Counted from the stretch's first letter, positions 33,814 through 42,724 are shown. The stretch: DNA of 49,987 nt from Alphaproteobacteria bacterium (GCA_022450665.1 JAKUPQ010000008.1:1-49987), one strand, 5' to 3'. Notes: generated by a model from the letters alone, not told the origin. Program-made: numbers and translations.

Positions 33814-34998
33814 TTAAACTGCTTGCCCTGCAGCAAAACCACTTGCCCACGCCCATTGAAAATTATATCCGCCCAGCCATCCCGTGACATCCACCACTTC
33901 ACCAATAAAATACAAGCCCGGCACTATTTTTGCTTCCATGGTTTTAGAAGATAACTCTGTGGTATCTACCCCGCCCAATGTCACTTCTGCGGTGCGATAG
34001 CCTTCGGTTCCAGCTGGCACAACATGCCATTGGCTGGCTCGCATTGCCAGCGCTTGCAGCTTAGCATGGGATAAATCTGCCAGCCGTCCGTTACATTGTG
34101 CATCAGCACATAACTGCAGTGCCAGTCGCTTGGGCAAAATTTCGGCCATTGCTGTATGAACTTCCTGTTTCGGCTGTTCAATTTTACGTTGCTTCAACCA
34201 TGCAAAGACGTCTAAATCTGGCAATAAATTCACAGTCACTGGGTCGCCTTCGCGCCAATAAGACGAGATTTGCAGTGCTGCTGGACCGCTTAGCCCTCTA
34301 TGCGTAAATAGCACCGCTTCTGTAAAGCCTTGCTTATTAACCACTGCGGTAGCATTTGCCACCGCCACGCCCGATAAAAGCTTATAATCGTGCAACATTT
34401 CATCGCTGAAAGTAAATGGCACCAACCCTGCCCGAGGCGGCACCAATTTTATGCCAAAATGTTTTGCAACACCGTACCCCCATTCAGTTGCGCCCATTTT
34501 TGGTATAGACGCCCCACCTGAAGCGATAACCAAAGCCTCGCAATTTACGCGTTCGCCCGAAACAGATGCGCTAAAGCCTCCGTTATGTTGCTGAATATTT
34601 TCCATGGCCGCTTGCAGTCGCAATTCTACATTAGCCTCCTGCGCTTCTGCCAAAAGCATATCAATAATTTGCTGCGCACTTCCATCGCAGAATAACTGCC
34701 CCAGTGTTTTTTCGTGAAAAGCAATATTATGCTTTTTAACGAGCGCAATAAAATCTTCGGGCTGATAGCGCTCTAAAGCAGATTTACAAAAATGCCGATT
34801 GTTTGAAATATAGTTTTCCGGACGCGCATAAATATTGGTAAAATTGCAGCGCCCACCACCAGAAATGCGGATTTTTTGTGCGGGCTTGGCGGCGTGGTCT
34901 ATCAGCAATACGCGCCTCCGGCGCTTGCCCGCCTCAATAGCGCACATCAGTCCTGCCGCTCCGGCTCCCACGATAATCACATCATATTGCTGTTTCAT
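33814..34998 (-). CDS. HI0933/BaiN-type NAD(P)/FAD-dependent oxidoreductase
   Basis: The 394-residue flavoprotein has an N-terminal FAD-binding Rossmann motif YDVIIVGAGAAGLMCAIEAG (about 5-24), the family's KPAQKIRISGGGRCNFTN (about 40-57), the middle segment VIASGGASIPKMGATEWGYG (about 157-176) and the end GLYFIGEVVDVTGWLGGYNF (in two parts). The length fits the HI0933-like family, whose substrates are mostly unknown. It is a single gene between marC (convergent) and a divergent helical-repeat gene 81 bases away. Confidence 0.92.
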   Translation of the reverse strand: MKQQYDVIIVGAGAAGLMCAIEAGKRRRRVLLIDHAAKPAQKIRISGGGRCNFTNIYARPENYISNNRHFCKSALERYQPEDFIALVKKHNIAFHEKTLGQLFCDGSAQQIIDMLLAEAQEANVELRLQAAMENIQQHNGGFSASVSGERVNCEALVIASGGASIPKMGATEWGYGVAKHFGIKLVPPRAGLVPFTFSDEMLHDYKLLSGVAVANATAVVNKQGFTEAVLFTHRGLSGPAALQISSYWREGDPVTVNLLPDLDVFAWLKQRKIEQPKQEVHTAMAEILPKRLALQLCADAQCNGRLADLSHAKLQALAMRASQWHVVPAGTEGYRTAEVTLGGVDTTELSSKTMEAKIVPGLYFIGEVVDVTGWLGGYNFQWAWASGFAAGQAV

Positions 34999-35079
34999 CG
35001 CTGCAATCTATGCGCTCAACGCGACAATGTCAGCAAAAACATACTTGCCAAATGCTCTGTTTTCGCCAACCATAGAATT

Positions 35080-35730
35080 ATGACCGATTTAACCCATTCC
35101 GACCCGTGTTTGATACATGCCTACCGCCAATGGCAAGCGCCGTTGGAGCAAGGTAGCGCGCTATACAATGCAAGCAAAATGGCACAAGCGATAATAGCAC
35201 TTACAGATGCCACGCGTATCAGCGCATCGTTTCACCCGCTTTTCCACTACTTAGAGTCAGGTTTGAATACTGAGCTGGCAGAAATTTATGCAGCTAACAA
35301 CCAATGGCAAGAAGCATGCACTGCTTATGAACGTGCAGTGTTTCTTCATCATGACAATACCACGGCTATCGCAGGAAAAACTAATGCTGAAACGAAGCAG
35401 CCAAATACAGCCGAGCGCTACCGGACTATTGGTTTGTCCATTAAACTTAGGCCAGAAAATTATCAGCTAAATGGTATTTATGCCCTGCGCAAGCAAGCAC
35501 GCACCGCTTCCCCTCTTGAAAGCATCACCCTTTATCAACAGGCTATAGCTGAATGCGAGGCCACCCATTTGCGTTATCATCAGCTTGCAGCGTTGCCATG
35601 GCTAATGCGCGCACAATGCTTTGCCGCCCAAGGCGAGGATGCCTTAGCACGTAATGATATTCGTCACGGAATGGATTTAGACAGAGCAAATACAGATTTG
35701 CTGCAGCTATCAGTAAGCTTGGCGGCTTAA
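35080..35730 (+). CDS. Helical-repeat (TPR-like) protein of unknown function
   Basis: The 216-residue protein shows repeated helix pairs with TPR-like spacing, for example ELAEIYAANNQWQEACTAYE (about 68-87) and PWLMRAQCFAAQGEDALARN (about 178-197). It has no signal peptide or membrane helix. The frame stays open upstream to 34876, but that part lies antisense to the flavoprotein start and there is no support for it, so ATG 35080 is chosen. TPR-like folds usually mediate protein contacts. The stop overlaps that of the small lipoprotein gene by 4 bases. Confidence 0.7.
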   Translation: MTDLTHSDPCLIHAYRQWQAPLEQGSALYNASKMAQAIIALTDATRISASFHPLFHYLESGLNTELAEIYAANNQWQEACTAYERAVFLHHDNTTAIAGKTNAETKQPNTAERYRTIGLSIKLRPENYQLNGIYALRKQARTASPLESITLYQQAIAECEATHLRYHQLAALPWLMRAQCFAAQGEDALARNDIRHGMDLDRANTDLLQLSVSLAA

Positions 35731-35870
35731 TCTAAATCGCCGTCATCTTCATCGGCCTTTTCTGACAGCACATATCCGGCACCAGCGCCAGCACCGGCAA
35801 CCGCAGCGGTATAGCATGCAGTAAGGTTCGTGAGCGCCAATAAGCACAATAAAATTTGCAATATTTTCAT
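35727..35870 (-). CDS. Very small glycine-rich lipoprotein
   Basis: A 47-residue frame on the minus strand starts at ATG 35870 with GGAG 8 bases upstream. It encodes a lipoprotein signal peptide (LLCLLALTNLTAC, cysteine near residue 19), a short alanine/glycine stretch (AAVAGAGAGAGYVL) and an acidic end (DEDDGDLD). The acidic tail recalls that of the lipoprotein at 30823. The stop codon (TAA) shares bases with the stop of the convergent gene. Too short for most gene callers; the combination of signal, lipobox and ribosome binding site makes it likely real. Confidence 0.7.
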   Translation of the reverse strand: MKILQILLCLLALTNLTACYTAAVAGAGAGAGYVLSEKADEDDGDLD

Positions 35871-35959
35871 TATTATTCTCCATTAAATTGCTTATAGCCA
35901 AATTGCTACCAATTAAATCTAGCAAAAGTATTATAAAGAAATGATATGGCTGATAGTAA

Positions 35960-36232
35960 TTATTTAGGCGCTGGCGGCGTGGTGTATTGATGCATGTCGA
36001 GCATATGGGTAATGTCCTCTTCCGAAGGATAATCACCCCACCCAGAGTGCAAAATTTCGCCATAGTCGCGAATGTTCATGTCACCACTTTTCAGCGCTTT
36101 TTCATACAGAGGCAGTAATTCGGGATTGAGCTTGAGATAAAACCAGCATTTTCTGCCTTTTTCTTCGGCGCATAAAAAGCGAATTGCACCGCCACGCTGT
36201 TGCACAATTTTTTGTGCAAAACTACCCGCCAT
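35960..36232 (-). CDS. Small protein start-stop coupled to the helicase gene
   Basis: The 90-residue protein has an N-terminal half with conserved-looking RGGAIRFLCAEEKGRKCWFYL, then KLNPELLPLYEKALKSGDMN, and a tail with tyrosine, aspartate and TTPPAPK. It has no signal peptide or membrane helix. Its ATG shares one base with the helicase TAA (TAATG), so it is almost certainly translated by termination-reinitiation and probably works with, or in the same context as, the helicase. I do not recognise a family; similar short proteins are common in alphaproteobacteria. Confidence 0.7.
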   Translation of the reverse strand: MAGSFAQKIVQQRGGAIRFLCAEEKGRKCWFYLKLNPELLPLYEKALKSGDMNIRDYGEILHSGWGDYPSEEDITHMLDMHQYTTPPAPK

Positions 36233-38376
36233 TATGCATTCACCAATACTTTGGGGGGACTATGTTCTTGTACTTTGCTATTGCCAACCCCTTGTGGAGC
36301 TGAAGCTTTAGATAGCAGCTCTTTCAGTTTTTCTGGCGCATTTTCACCAACATTCAGGGTAATAGGCGCCCCGCCAAGGTAGCTTCCTGTAATTTGCGAC
36401 CTGCGTTCATTTTTCAGCACTTTTTTATTTGTCAAAACCTCGGGATTATCTGCAATAAAATCTACCATCACATCTCTGGGAATTTTGCTGATATTCTGCA
36501 CAATAGAAATTGCACCTTTTTTGGTTTTCACTTCGATGAGTTTGCCCACCGCATAACGATCTTCGTTAGCTTTGCTGACCACACTATATCTGCCCCCTTC
36601 ATAACCTGTCATGCCTGAGCGCTTATCATCCGGATGCACCATATCTTTATACGAATTGCCGGGAGTCTTTTTTGATGTCTCTTTTAGCGTAGCCGTATCA
36701 AACAAATGATTCATGCTACCCGACAAAATAGCCATTTGCAATTCTCGCTGGGTCGCCTCGCGCTGCTCTGCTTGTGGCTCTTTTTCTAAGCGACGTTTGG
36801 TTTCTTCAATCGTTCCTGCCACTTGATCATAGCGGTTGCGACTAATGTTCATTTGCTGCAAATCCTGCGATGTGGGTGCGTCACCTAACTCCTTATAGGC
36901 CTTAAACGCATCTATCATATCCGAGGTATCATCCTGTCCATGGCCTCGACGATAATCATCACGCAACCCTCCGGCATCCACAATTGCCGCCAAAGTAATG
37001 ATATCATCACGATTCTCTTTGCCGTTGGCTAAAAACACCATTTTGCCCGCTTCTGGCCCCATGGGCAGGCGATGCACAAATTTTCCCGTGTCTGTTAACT
37101 TTAAATCATCTGTAAGCAATCCCAAATGCGACAGCTGCTCTTTGGCATCTTTCATTTTCCACGGTTCGATTTTGGCATCAAACTTTAATTCTGTGGGATC
37201 AATTTCCATGTTTGCGGTGTGCATCAGCACATTATTAAGCGCTACCCGCTCTAATTCAGGGCCTTGCTGTTCCTCGCGATCTTCTTTTTCGGTGGCGGAG
37301 CATAAAACAAAACTACCTTCTCTAAAACGGTTTACTCTGCCTTGTTGCTGAACAATCCGCCATTGCGGCATATCTTCTTTTACCAGTGCCTCTGCTCCCG
37401 ATTTACGGTAGTAAGGCAATTTGGTTTCACCATCCGAAACTCCAGCATCCAGCCATTCGATATTAAAACCTGACTCAATTACATTGGTGCCAACAATAAC
37501 TTTGCGGTTACCTTCTTTTGGTGCGGCCAGCGCTTCGTTGCGTTCCTGCTCGCCCATTTCGCCATAAATGGTGGCAACTTCTACATCATTAATTTCGCTT
37601 TGCTTCAACGTTTCGCGCAAATGTTCGGCAAAACCTTCCACCTCCTTCACGCCAGAGCGGAAGACTGCCACGCCATTACTGCCTTTATTTTCCATCAAAT
37701 CGACAACAGCTTTGCCCATAGCTGAATTTTTCTGGCTTTCACGGCTATCGGCATCAATGCTCACATGTTCATATTCGCATTCATGAGACACGCCATCCGC
37801 ATGATAGGTTTCTACATTGGCGATATCTTTCCAAAATCCGGCTTGTTTGCCTGCATTTACCGTAGCGCTCATTTCTGCAATGCGTAAATCTGGTTCGTTT
37901 TCTTTGCGCTTGTGCAATAATGCACGGGCTAGCGATGTGCTTGCGCTTGCCTCATGCACTTCGTCTGCCACCACGGTTTTAGCCGTATTTATCATGCCCG
38001 AGCTTAAAGCATAATCATATGTTGCAAAAACCAGCTTGGTGTCTTTTGTGAATTGAGATTTTTCGCCGGCTTGCTGACCAATGGCATAGCCCACTTCACC
38101 GCCAACTTCTACACCCGCAATATTGGCCACTGCTTCGGCAGCATTTTTTGCCAAAGAACGGCGCGGCACTAATACTAACACCTGATCATCCGAAGCTTCT
38201 GCCAGCATACTGTTGGCCAGCAATGTTTTGCCGCTTCCGGTTTCGGATGTCAAAATGGTGACATTACCTTTTTCAACAGACTCCACCACCTCGCCTGCCA
38301 CTTTGGCTACGGGTAGGTCTTCCAAAGCTTCTGCAACTCTTGCAAAAGCACTGTCTTCATTGGATGTAATTGCCAT
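36232..38376 (-). CDS. DEAH-box helicase, HrpA/HrpB-like but divergent
   Basis: The 714-residue protein shows helicase motif I SETGSGKTLLA (about 44-54), motif II as DEVH (138-141), motif III SAT (170-172), motif V TNVIESGFNIEWLD (297-310) and motif VI QQGRVNRFREG (344-354). A helicase-associated region lies at about 390-520. The order matches HrpA/HrpB RNA helicases, but the HrpB C-terminal domain is not recognisable. Instead there is a charged region and a proline-containing tail (APQGVGNSKVQEHSPPKVL). It should use ATP to remodel RNA or RNA-protein complexes in the cytoplasm; the substrate is unknown. The small gene at 35960 is coupled to its stop codon. Confidence 0.8.
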   Translation of the reverse strand: MAITSNEDSAFARVAEALEDLPVAKVAGEVVESVEKGNVTILTSETGSGKTLLANSMLAEASDDQVLVLVPRRSLAKNAAEAVANIAGVEVGGEVGYAIGQQAGEKSQFTKDTKLVFATYDYALSSGMINTAKTVVADEVHEASASTSLARALLHKRKENEPDLRIAEMSATVNAGKQAGFWKDIANVETYHADGVSHECEYEHVSIDADSRESQKNSAMGKAVVDLMENKGSNGVAVFRSGVKEVEGFAEHLRETLKQSEINDVEVATIYGEMGEQERNEALAAPKEGNRKVIVGTNVIESGFNIEWLDAGVSDGETKLPYYRKSGAEALVKEDMPQWRIVQQQGRVNRFREGSFVLCSATEKEDREEQQGPELERVALNNVLMHTANMEIDPTELKFDAKIEPWKMKDAKEQLSHLGLLTDDLKLTDTGKFVHRLPMGPEAGKMVFLANGKENRDDIITLAAIVDAGGLRDDYRRGHGQDDTSDMIDAFKAYKELGDAPTSQDLQQMNISRNRYDQVAGTIEETKRRLEKEPQAEQREATQRELQMAILSGSMNHLFDTATLKETSKKTPGNSYKDMVHPDDKRSGMTGYEGGRYSVVSKANEDRYAVGKLIEVKTKKGAISIVQNISKIPRDVMVDFIADNPEVLTNKKVLKNERRSQITGSYLGGAPITLNVGENAPEKLKELLSKASAPQGVGNSKVQEHSPPKVLVNA

Positions 38377-38410
38377 GAACAGTCATTTCCATTGGGTTTA
38401 ATGCAAGCAG

Positions 38411-38489
38411 ATTATATCGCAATTAACCACAAAATGATCCTGTAGTTTTATGAAACTATCGTTACAAAGCATATTTTTTCTTGTATAAT
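38411..38489. promoter_or_regulatory. Divergent promoter region (two TATAAT boxes)
   Basis: A TATAAT box on the minus strand (38416-38411) points toward the helicase gene and another on the plus strand (38484-38489) toward the unknown gene at 38574. The -35 boxes are weak (for the plus strand perhaps TTACAA at 38462-38467), so the assignment is tentative. Confidence 0.4.
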
Positions 38490-38573
38490 TAAGTGTATTC
38501 ACGCATAACTGAACCACAGTTATTAAGAATGATTCGCATTACCGATCAAAATCGGGCTGAATACAGGAGCAGT

Positions 38574-39551
38574 ATGACCTTCATACCCACTGATAACACC
38601 ACCGTTGTAACACCGCCACCACAGCACAGCTCTATTGGAGAGTTGAGCTATTTTCCTCCCATGCCTGAGGAAGATTCCGATGCGAAATCAAATAAAAGCC
38701 GTAAATTTCGCTTCGCAGTAGATTTTGCCTACACACTTAATCATGCTATTGTTTGCACACTTACCGATCCTATAACCGATGTGCCCATTGGTGCCACAGT
38801 GCAAAACCTGATGGCAAAACAGCGTGGTGAAGGCGAAAAAATCAGCGGCAGAGAAATGCTGGCCGGACTCAAGCCAAGCAGCATTGCCGGAGAGCTTAAA
38901 GACACACTTAGCCTGAAAAAAGAACCCGATGAAAAATTTAGTCCTGCCACATCATGGCTTGCGGGAGAAGTTGCGGGCGATTTTGGTGCCGTACCTGTTG
39001 TAGTTGCGCTTCAGCATTTTGCCCCTTCACTTATGAAAGGTATTAGCAAGCTTGCCCAACCTGTTGCAAAACCAATTTTCATGCGCTCTGCCGAGCGTTC
39101 AGCTAAAGCCGAATTTACCTTTGCAAAACAAGCTACCCAAGGGCCAGAATTTCAAACCCGTGTAGATGAAATATACCAACGCGAAATTAGCGACTTGCCT
39201 AAAGCCATAATGTGGACAGGGGTCTCACCTGCCATTAACATTCTGATGCAAAAGACTGTGATGGGCAACAAAGCGCCTATTGCCGATTTGGCATTAGGAA
39301 AGGCCATTGGCGCAACCGCCACCTCTACGCTTACCGTGGGTATGCGCGCCATATCACCCCGCCATGCCCAGGCATGGGATGACAAAATGACCAAAAAGGT
39401 CGGCCAACCCGTATCGAATGTGGTAGCAAAAATTCTGCGTATCGACAAAGAAGAACTACGTGCAGGTGTACAACAAAAAATGCGCGAACGCGAGCATAAA
39501 AAAGGCTGGGCAAACAAGCCCCCTTCACCGCCAGAGGGTTACAGCCGCTAA
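38574..39551 (+). CDS. Unrecognised 325-residue protein
   Basis: The start at 38574 is fixed by AGGAG 4 bases upstream; an in-frame ATG at 38493 lacks one and coincides with the promoter region. The first 45 residues are acidic, proline- and serine-rich and probably disordered (TTVVTPPPQHSSIGELSYF). The middle has several helices with small hydrophobic faces (WLAGEVAGDFGAVPVVVALQ; LALGKAIGATATSTLTVGM), possibly membrane-associated. The end is strongly basic and then KPPSPPEGYSR. No family is recognised. It is divergent from the helicase gene, and its stop overlaps that of the EEP-family gene by 4 bases. Confidence 0.7.
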   Translation: MTFIPTDNTTVVTPPPQHSSIGELSYFPPMPEEDSDAKSNKSRKFRFAVDFAYTLNHAIVCTLTDPITDVPIGATVQNLMAKQRGEGEKISGREMLAGLKPSSIAGELKDTLSLKKEPDEKFSPATSWLAGEVAGDFGAVPVVVALQHFAPSLMKGISKLAQPVAKPIFMRSAERSAKAEFTFAKQATQGPEFQTRVDEIYQREISDLPKAIMWTGVSPAINILMQKTVMGNKAPIADLALGKAIGATATSTLTVGMRAISPRHAQAWDDKMTKKVGQPVSNVVAKILRIDKEELRAGVQQKMREREHKKGWANKPPSPPEGYSR

Positions 39552-40267
39552 CGCTGTGCGCTGCGAATTTCTATTACTAATGGTAAATGGTCGGATAAAG
39601 TACGAAAACCACGCCCTGACATGCGATGCGCTGACACCTGAAAGTCTTTCGGCGTATCATGCCATACCCTGTCTAATTTAAAAATCGGCGCAAAGGCGGG
39701 AAAGGTTGCTTTACAAGGTAGCGCTATCATAGCACTATTCAGGTGGCGGATAAGCTTAGAATGGGGCTGCCATTCATTAATATCCCCCAATAAAAACAAT
39801 GGCGCTGTGGTTTCTTGTTCTACTTCCTGCATCAATCGCAGTAAATTCCGCGCTTCCCAAAACCGCTCCAGATACGACAGCGATAAATGCGTACCAATAA
39901 AGCGCATCGCCCCTAGTGGTGTATCTATAATTGCATCCAGCGCATTGCGCGGCTCTAAATCCTCGTGGGTTTCAAGGTTATGTACCAAGCCTTGCCGAAT
40001 AGGAAAACGACTAACCAGAAAATTACCATACCAGCCGTCTTTTTCTTCCAGTGTTTTTCCACGTAGCCTGTGGGGGCGGTCTTCTCCTGCTAGCAGCTCT
40101 TCATCTTTCAGGCTCCCTCGATTACTGGGGCGGGTTTCCATTTCCTGAAATATGGCGATATCAATATCCAGCCGCTCCATTACTGCATGAATACGCCGCA
40201 CGTCCCGTGTACCGTCCAAGCTGCGCCCCCCATGAATATTGTAGCTAAGTATGCGTATATGCGTCAT
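39548..40267 (-). CDS. Endonuclease/exonuclease/phosphatase (EEP) family hydrolase
   Basis: The 239-residue protein has the EEP-fold motifs: ILSYNIHGGRSLDGTRDVRR at the start (about 6-25), IAIFQEMETR with the metal-binding glutamate (about 42), RFIGTHLSLS (about 122-131), LLGDINEWQP (about 153-162) and the end TLSDHLPLVIEI with the catalytic histidine. Substrates of the fold include DNA, RNA, sphingomyelin and inositol phosphates; the target is unknown. Its ATG overlaps the stop of the PLD/VTT gene by 4 bases, and that coupling suggests a phospholipid-related substrate. No signal peptide. Confidence 0.87.
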   Translation of the reverse strand: MTHIRILSYNIHGGRSLDGTRDVRRIHAVMERLDIDIAIFQEMETRPSNRGSLKDEELLAGEDRPHRLRGKTLEEKDGWYGNFLVSRFPIRQGLVHNLETHEDLEPRNALDAIIDTPLGAMRFIGTHLSLSYLERFWEARNLLRLMQEVEQETTAPLFLLGDINEWQPHSKLIRHLNSAMIALPCKATFPAFAPIFKLDRVWHDTPKDFQVSAHRMSGRGFRTLSDHLPLVIEIRSAQR

Positions 40268-42444
40268 GCCTGCACTTTATCTGGCTGAGAGGAATGCCCC
40301 ATAGTTGCAGGTTTATGGTTCTTGTTCCACCATTTTCCTGCGAGATGGGCGCCAACGACCACGGAAATCCACGCGGCTAAACCACCAGCAAGCAGCATTA
40401 GATTTTCACTATTAGGATTTTTCCAAGCATCCAGCACCGACTCTCCCAGATAGGCGGCTATTACTGTTCCTGGTAACGTACCCAAAAACGTACCGCCCAT
40501 AAACACCCAGAATGAAATTTCCAGCATACCAAGCGCCAGATTTACGGCGGTATAAGGTGCTACAGGCAGCAGCCGCAACAGCGTAATGCCGCCCAAGCCG
40601 CCTTTTTTGGCATAAACAGACACTTTTTCTGCCACGTTGCCCAGTAATGCGCGCATGGATCTCATACCTAGTTTACGTCCAATCCAAAAACCAATAGCCC
40701 CACTAACGAGCGAACCGGTCATGGCAATAGAAAAAGCCTGCAATGGGCTAAACACCAGCACAATAGTAGCAGTCATCGCCATATGAGGGAAAAATAATAA
40801 TGTAGCGATAGTATATATTGCCATTGCCAGCGGCACCGACCATGGAGTATTACGCACTTCTTCTAAAATTGGCACAATTGTTTCAGGCGTTGCGTATTCT
40901 GCAAGCGGCGTAAATTTCCAGATTAAGGCCATCAGTGCAATCGCAATCACAACCATCAAAACACGCATAGTATGAATTTTTGATAAAAACATGGAGATTC
41001 CTACAGGTATTAAAGGTTTTTTTGGGTCAGCTAAAAAGTTTGCAAGCCCCGCAAAACGTTCGTAGCGATATTGCTCATCGTTGATCTTACGCAAATGCTG
41101 ACAGCTATGTGAAAGATATTTCAAAAACGCTTCAGGCTTTTCTTGTGAGTCGATAATCTGCTGAATATCTTTTATTTCCTGTCCGGTATGTTCACGGATG
41201 AGATCATTACGAATTGCGGCAATCTGCGTACGCGTGGCCGCATCTTTTGCTTCAATCACCACATCACATTCCGTATCCATATACATCGAGCGATTATTGA
41301 TGTTAGATGAACCAACACGCAGATAGGTATCGTCCACCACTGTGAGTTTTGAATGAATACGCACCGGCTTTTCCACCTGATCGAAGCGTGTTATGACCGA
41401 TGCCATCGTAACGCGATCTGCCACCCCATTGGCCTCAACCAAATCGCGAAAACGCACACGCCCTTGCCACAACGATTTGCGCTGCATTGCCCCTTGCGGA
41501 TCATAGCAGCTAACAAGCAACACCTGCAATTTGGGCTTCTCCAGCAAGCGATCATTTAGCGCCTGCGCAATATCATCCTGACTTAAAAACTGATTTTCCA
41601 TATATATGAAATTCTCAGCCTTATTAATCATATCAATATACAGCGATTTAATATGATGTGTCTTTTCCACCGCACCCCATTGCGGCAAAGTACGGCTTAT
41701 TGCCAGATCAACATGCGTGAACTGACTTTTAGTACTTTGTGGCCATGCGGGTGGAACATCTGTTGTTTGCGGGCGTTGCCGCATTGTAATGGTTTCTTCG
41801 CCAGTGCCAAGCTTCCAACGGTCTCGCGCAATTTTAGAGAACACCTCCACCACCGGCCCACTCATTACCATTTGTGTATCATGGTAAGGTTCAAATTTAT
41901 GCAGTTGGCTATCAATTGCCCCCGGGTCAATACGTTTGTGATTGCAAGGCATATGATCGCGCTGATCCCAACGATCTAAGGCGATATCCATGCCACCGCA
42001 ATAGGCTACTTCGTCATCTATCACAATAATTTTCTGGTGGTGGCTTGCGCCTAATGGTGTCGCCCCATCGAGGCAATAATGCACATTTGATGCTGATTTG
42101 TTGCGCCAACGCCAGCTGCCAAACGCCTCGCGATCTTTTGCCATAAAAATCGAATAATCCCAACGGTTAAGAAACACCTGCAAATCCGGGTTTTCTTTTG
42201 CTTTCCATTGAATTAAGTCAAAAAATCTCGGGTTCTTTTTATTACCATCACGACACAGCTTAATACGTCCGTCAATATCCCACCCTAACACAAAAATGCT
42301 GTGCTTGGCATTGCAGATCGACTCATATAAAGCATTGTAATAATTGGCACAATCAATCAGCACCGCAGCATGATCTGCGGTGCTGATAAATTCGCAATTT
42401 TCACCAAGATGAAATAATGTGTCATTGTTATTAGCATGGGTCAT
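40264..42444 (-). CDS. Phospholipase D-family protein fused to a VTT/DedA-type membrane domain
   Basis: The 726-residue protein combines two domains. The N-terminal part (about 20-470) holds two HKD motifs, HHQKIIVIDDEVAYCGGMD (His136/Lys138) and HSKLTVVDDTYLRVGSSNINNRS (His364/Lys366, in pieces), as in phospholipase D and cardiolipin synthases. The C-terminal part (about 485-700) is a SNARE-associated/VTT (TVP38/DedA) region with five or six membrane helices, including LFFPHMAMTATIVLVFSPL and LLRLLPVAPYTAVNLALGM. It is likely a phosphatidyltransferase or lipase acting at the inner membrane. Both catalytic motifs are intact. It is coupled to the EEP-family gene. Confidence 0.9.
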   Translation of the reverse strand: MTHANNNDTLFHLGENCEFISTADHAAVLIDCANYYNALYESICNAKHSIFVLGWDIDGRIKLCRDGNKKNPRFFDLIQWKAKENPDLQVFLNRWDYSIFMAKDREAFGSWRWRNKSASNVHYCLDGATPLGASHHQKIIVIDDEVAYCGGMDIALDRWDQRDHMPCNHKRIDPGAIDSQLHKFEPYHDTQMVMSGPVVEVFSKIARDRWKLGTGEETITMRQRPQTTDVPPAWPQSTKSQFTHVDLAISRTLPQWGAVEKTHHIKSLYIDMINKAENFIYMENQFLSQDDIAQALNDRLLEKPKLQVLLVSCYDPQGAMQRKSLWQGRVRFRDLVEANGVADRVTMASVITRFDQVEKPVRIHSKLTVVDDTYLRVGSSNINNRSMYMDTECDVVIEAKDAATRTQIAAIRNDLIREHTGQEIKDIQQIIDSQEKPEAFLKYLSHSCQHLRKINDEQYRYERFAGLANFLADPKKPLIPVGISMFLSKIHTMRVLMVVIAIALMALIWKFTPLAEYATPETIVPILEEVRNTPWSVPLAMAIYTIATLLFFPHMAMTATIVLVFSPLQAFSIAMTGSLVSGAIGFWIGRKLGMRSMRALLGNVAEKVSVYAKKGGLGGITLLRLLPVAPYTAVNLALGMLEISFWVFMGGTFLGTLPGTVIAAYLGESVLDAWKNPNSENLMLLAGGLAAWISVVVGAHLAGKWWNKNHKPATMGHSSQPDKVQA

Positions 42445-42498
42445 GAAGGCATATTGCCGTATGACCTTATAAATATTCGATTATTGAACTGCTAAAAA

Positions 42499-42693
42499 TT
42501 AATTCCTGCTTTTGTTGCTAATATCAGTTGGGCGGGTGCGGTCGGCATCATCCGTGCCGCGTAGCAATGCTTCTTGCATTCCCATATTACCTGATTGCTC
42601 ATCGCTGATCTGCTCACTGCCATGGGCTTCAGGCAAAGCGGGGTTATAGCTATCGTCTACTTCACTAACGGCAGGTAACTTTGTCGGTTTCAT
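42499..42693 (-). CDS. Small hydrophilic protein of unknown function
   Basis: The 64-residue product (start MKPTKLPAVSEV) is acidic, glutamine- and serine-rich and probably disordered; it has no membrane helix or signal. AAAGGAG (42707-42701) lies 7 bases before ATG 42693. An in-frame ATG at 42717 would start inside the palindrome that covers this site and is less likely. It lies between the BCCT gene and the PLD/VTT gene on the same strand. I do not recognise a family; such proteins are often stress-induced, but nothing here proves that. Confidence 0.6.
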   Translation of the reverse strand: MKPTKLPAVSEVDDSYNPALPEAHGSEQISDEQSGNMGMQEALLRGTDDADRTRPTDISNKSRN

Positions 42694-42703
42694 AATAACT
42701 CTC

Positions 42704-42719
42704 CTTTGTATATACAAAG
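42704..42719. promoter_or_regulatory. Perfect 16-bp palindrome overlapping a ribosome binding site
   Basis: CTTTGTATATACAAAG is a perfect palindrome. On the minus strand its last four bases are the first four of the AAAGGAG ribosome binding site of the small gene at 42499-42693. It may be an operator, or, as RNA, a hairpin that hides part of the site. Confidence 0.5.
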
Positions 42720-42724
42720 TCTAG

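Noticed and set aside
34876-35079. N-terminal extension of the helical-repeat gene
   Set aside because: It is antisense to the first codons of the HI0933-type flavoprotein, and ATG 35080 begins the region that looks coding.
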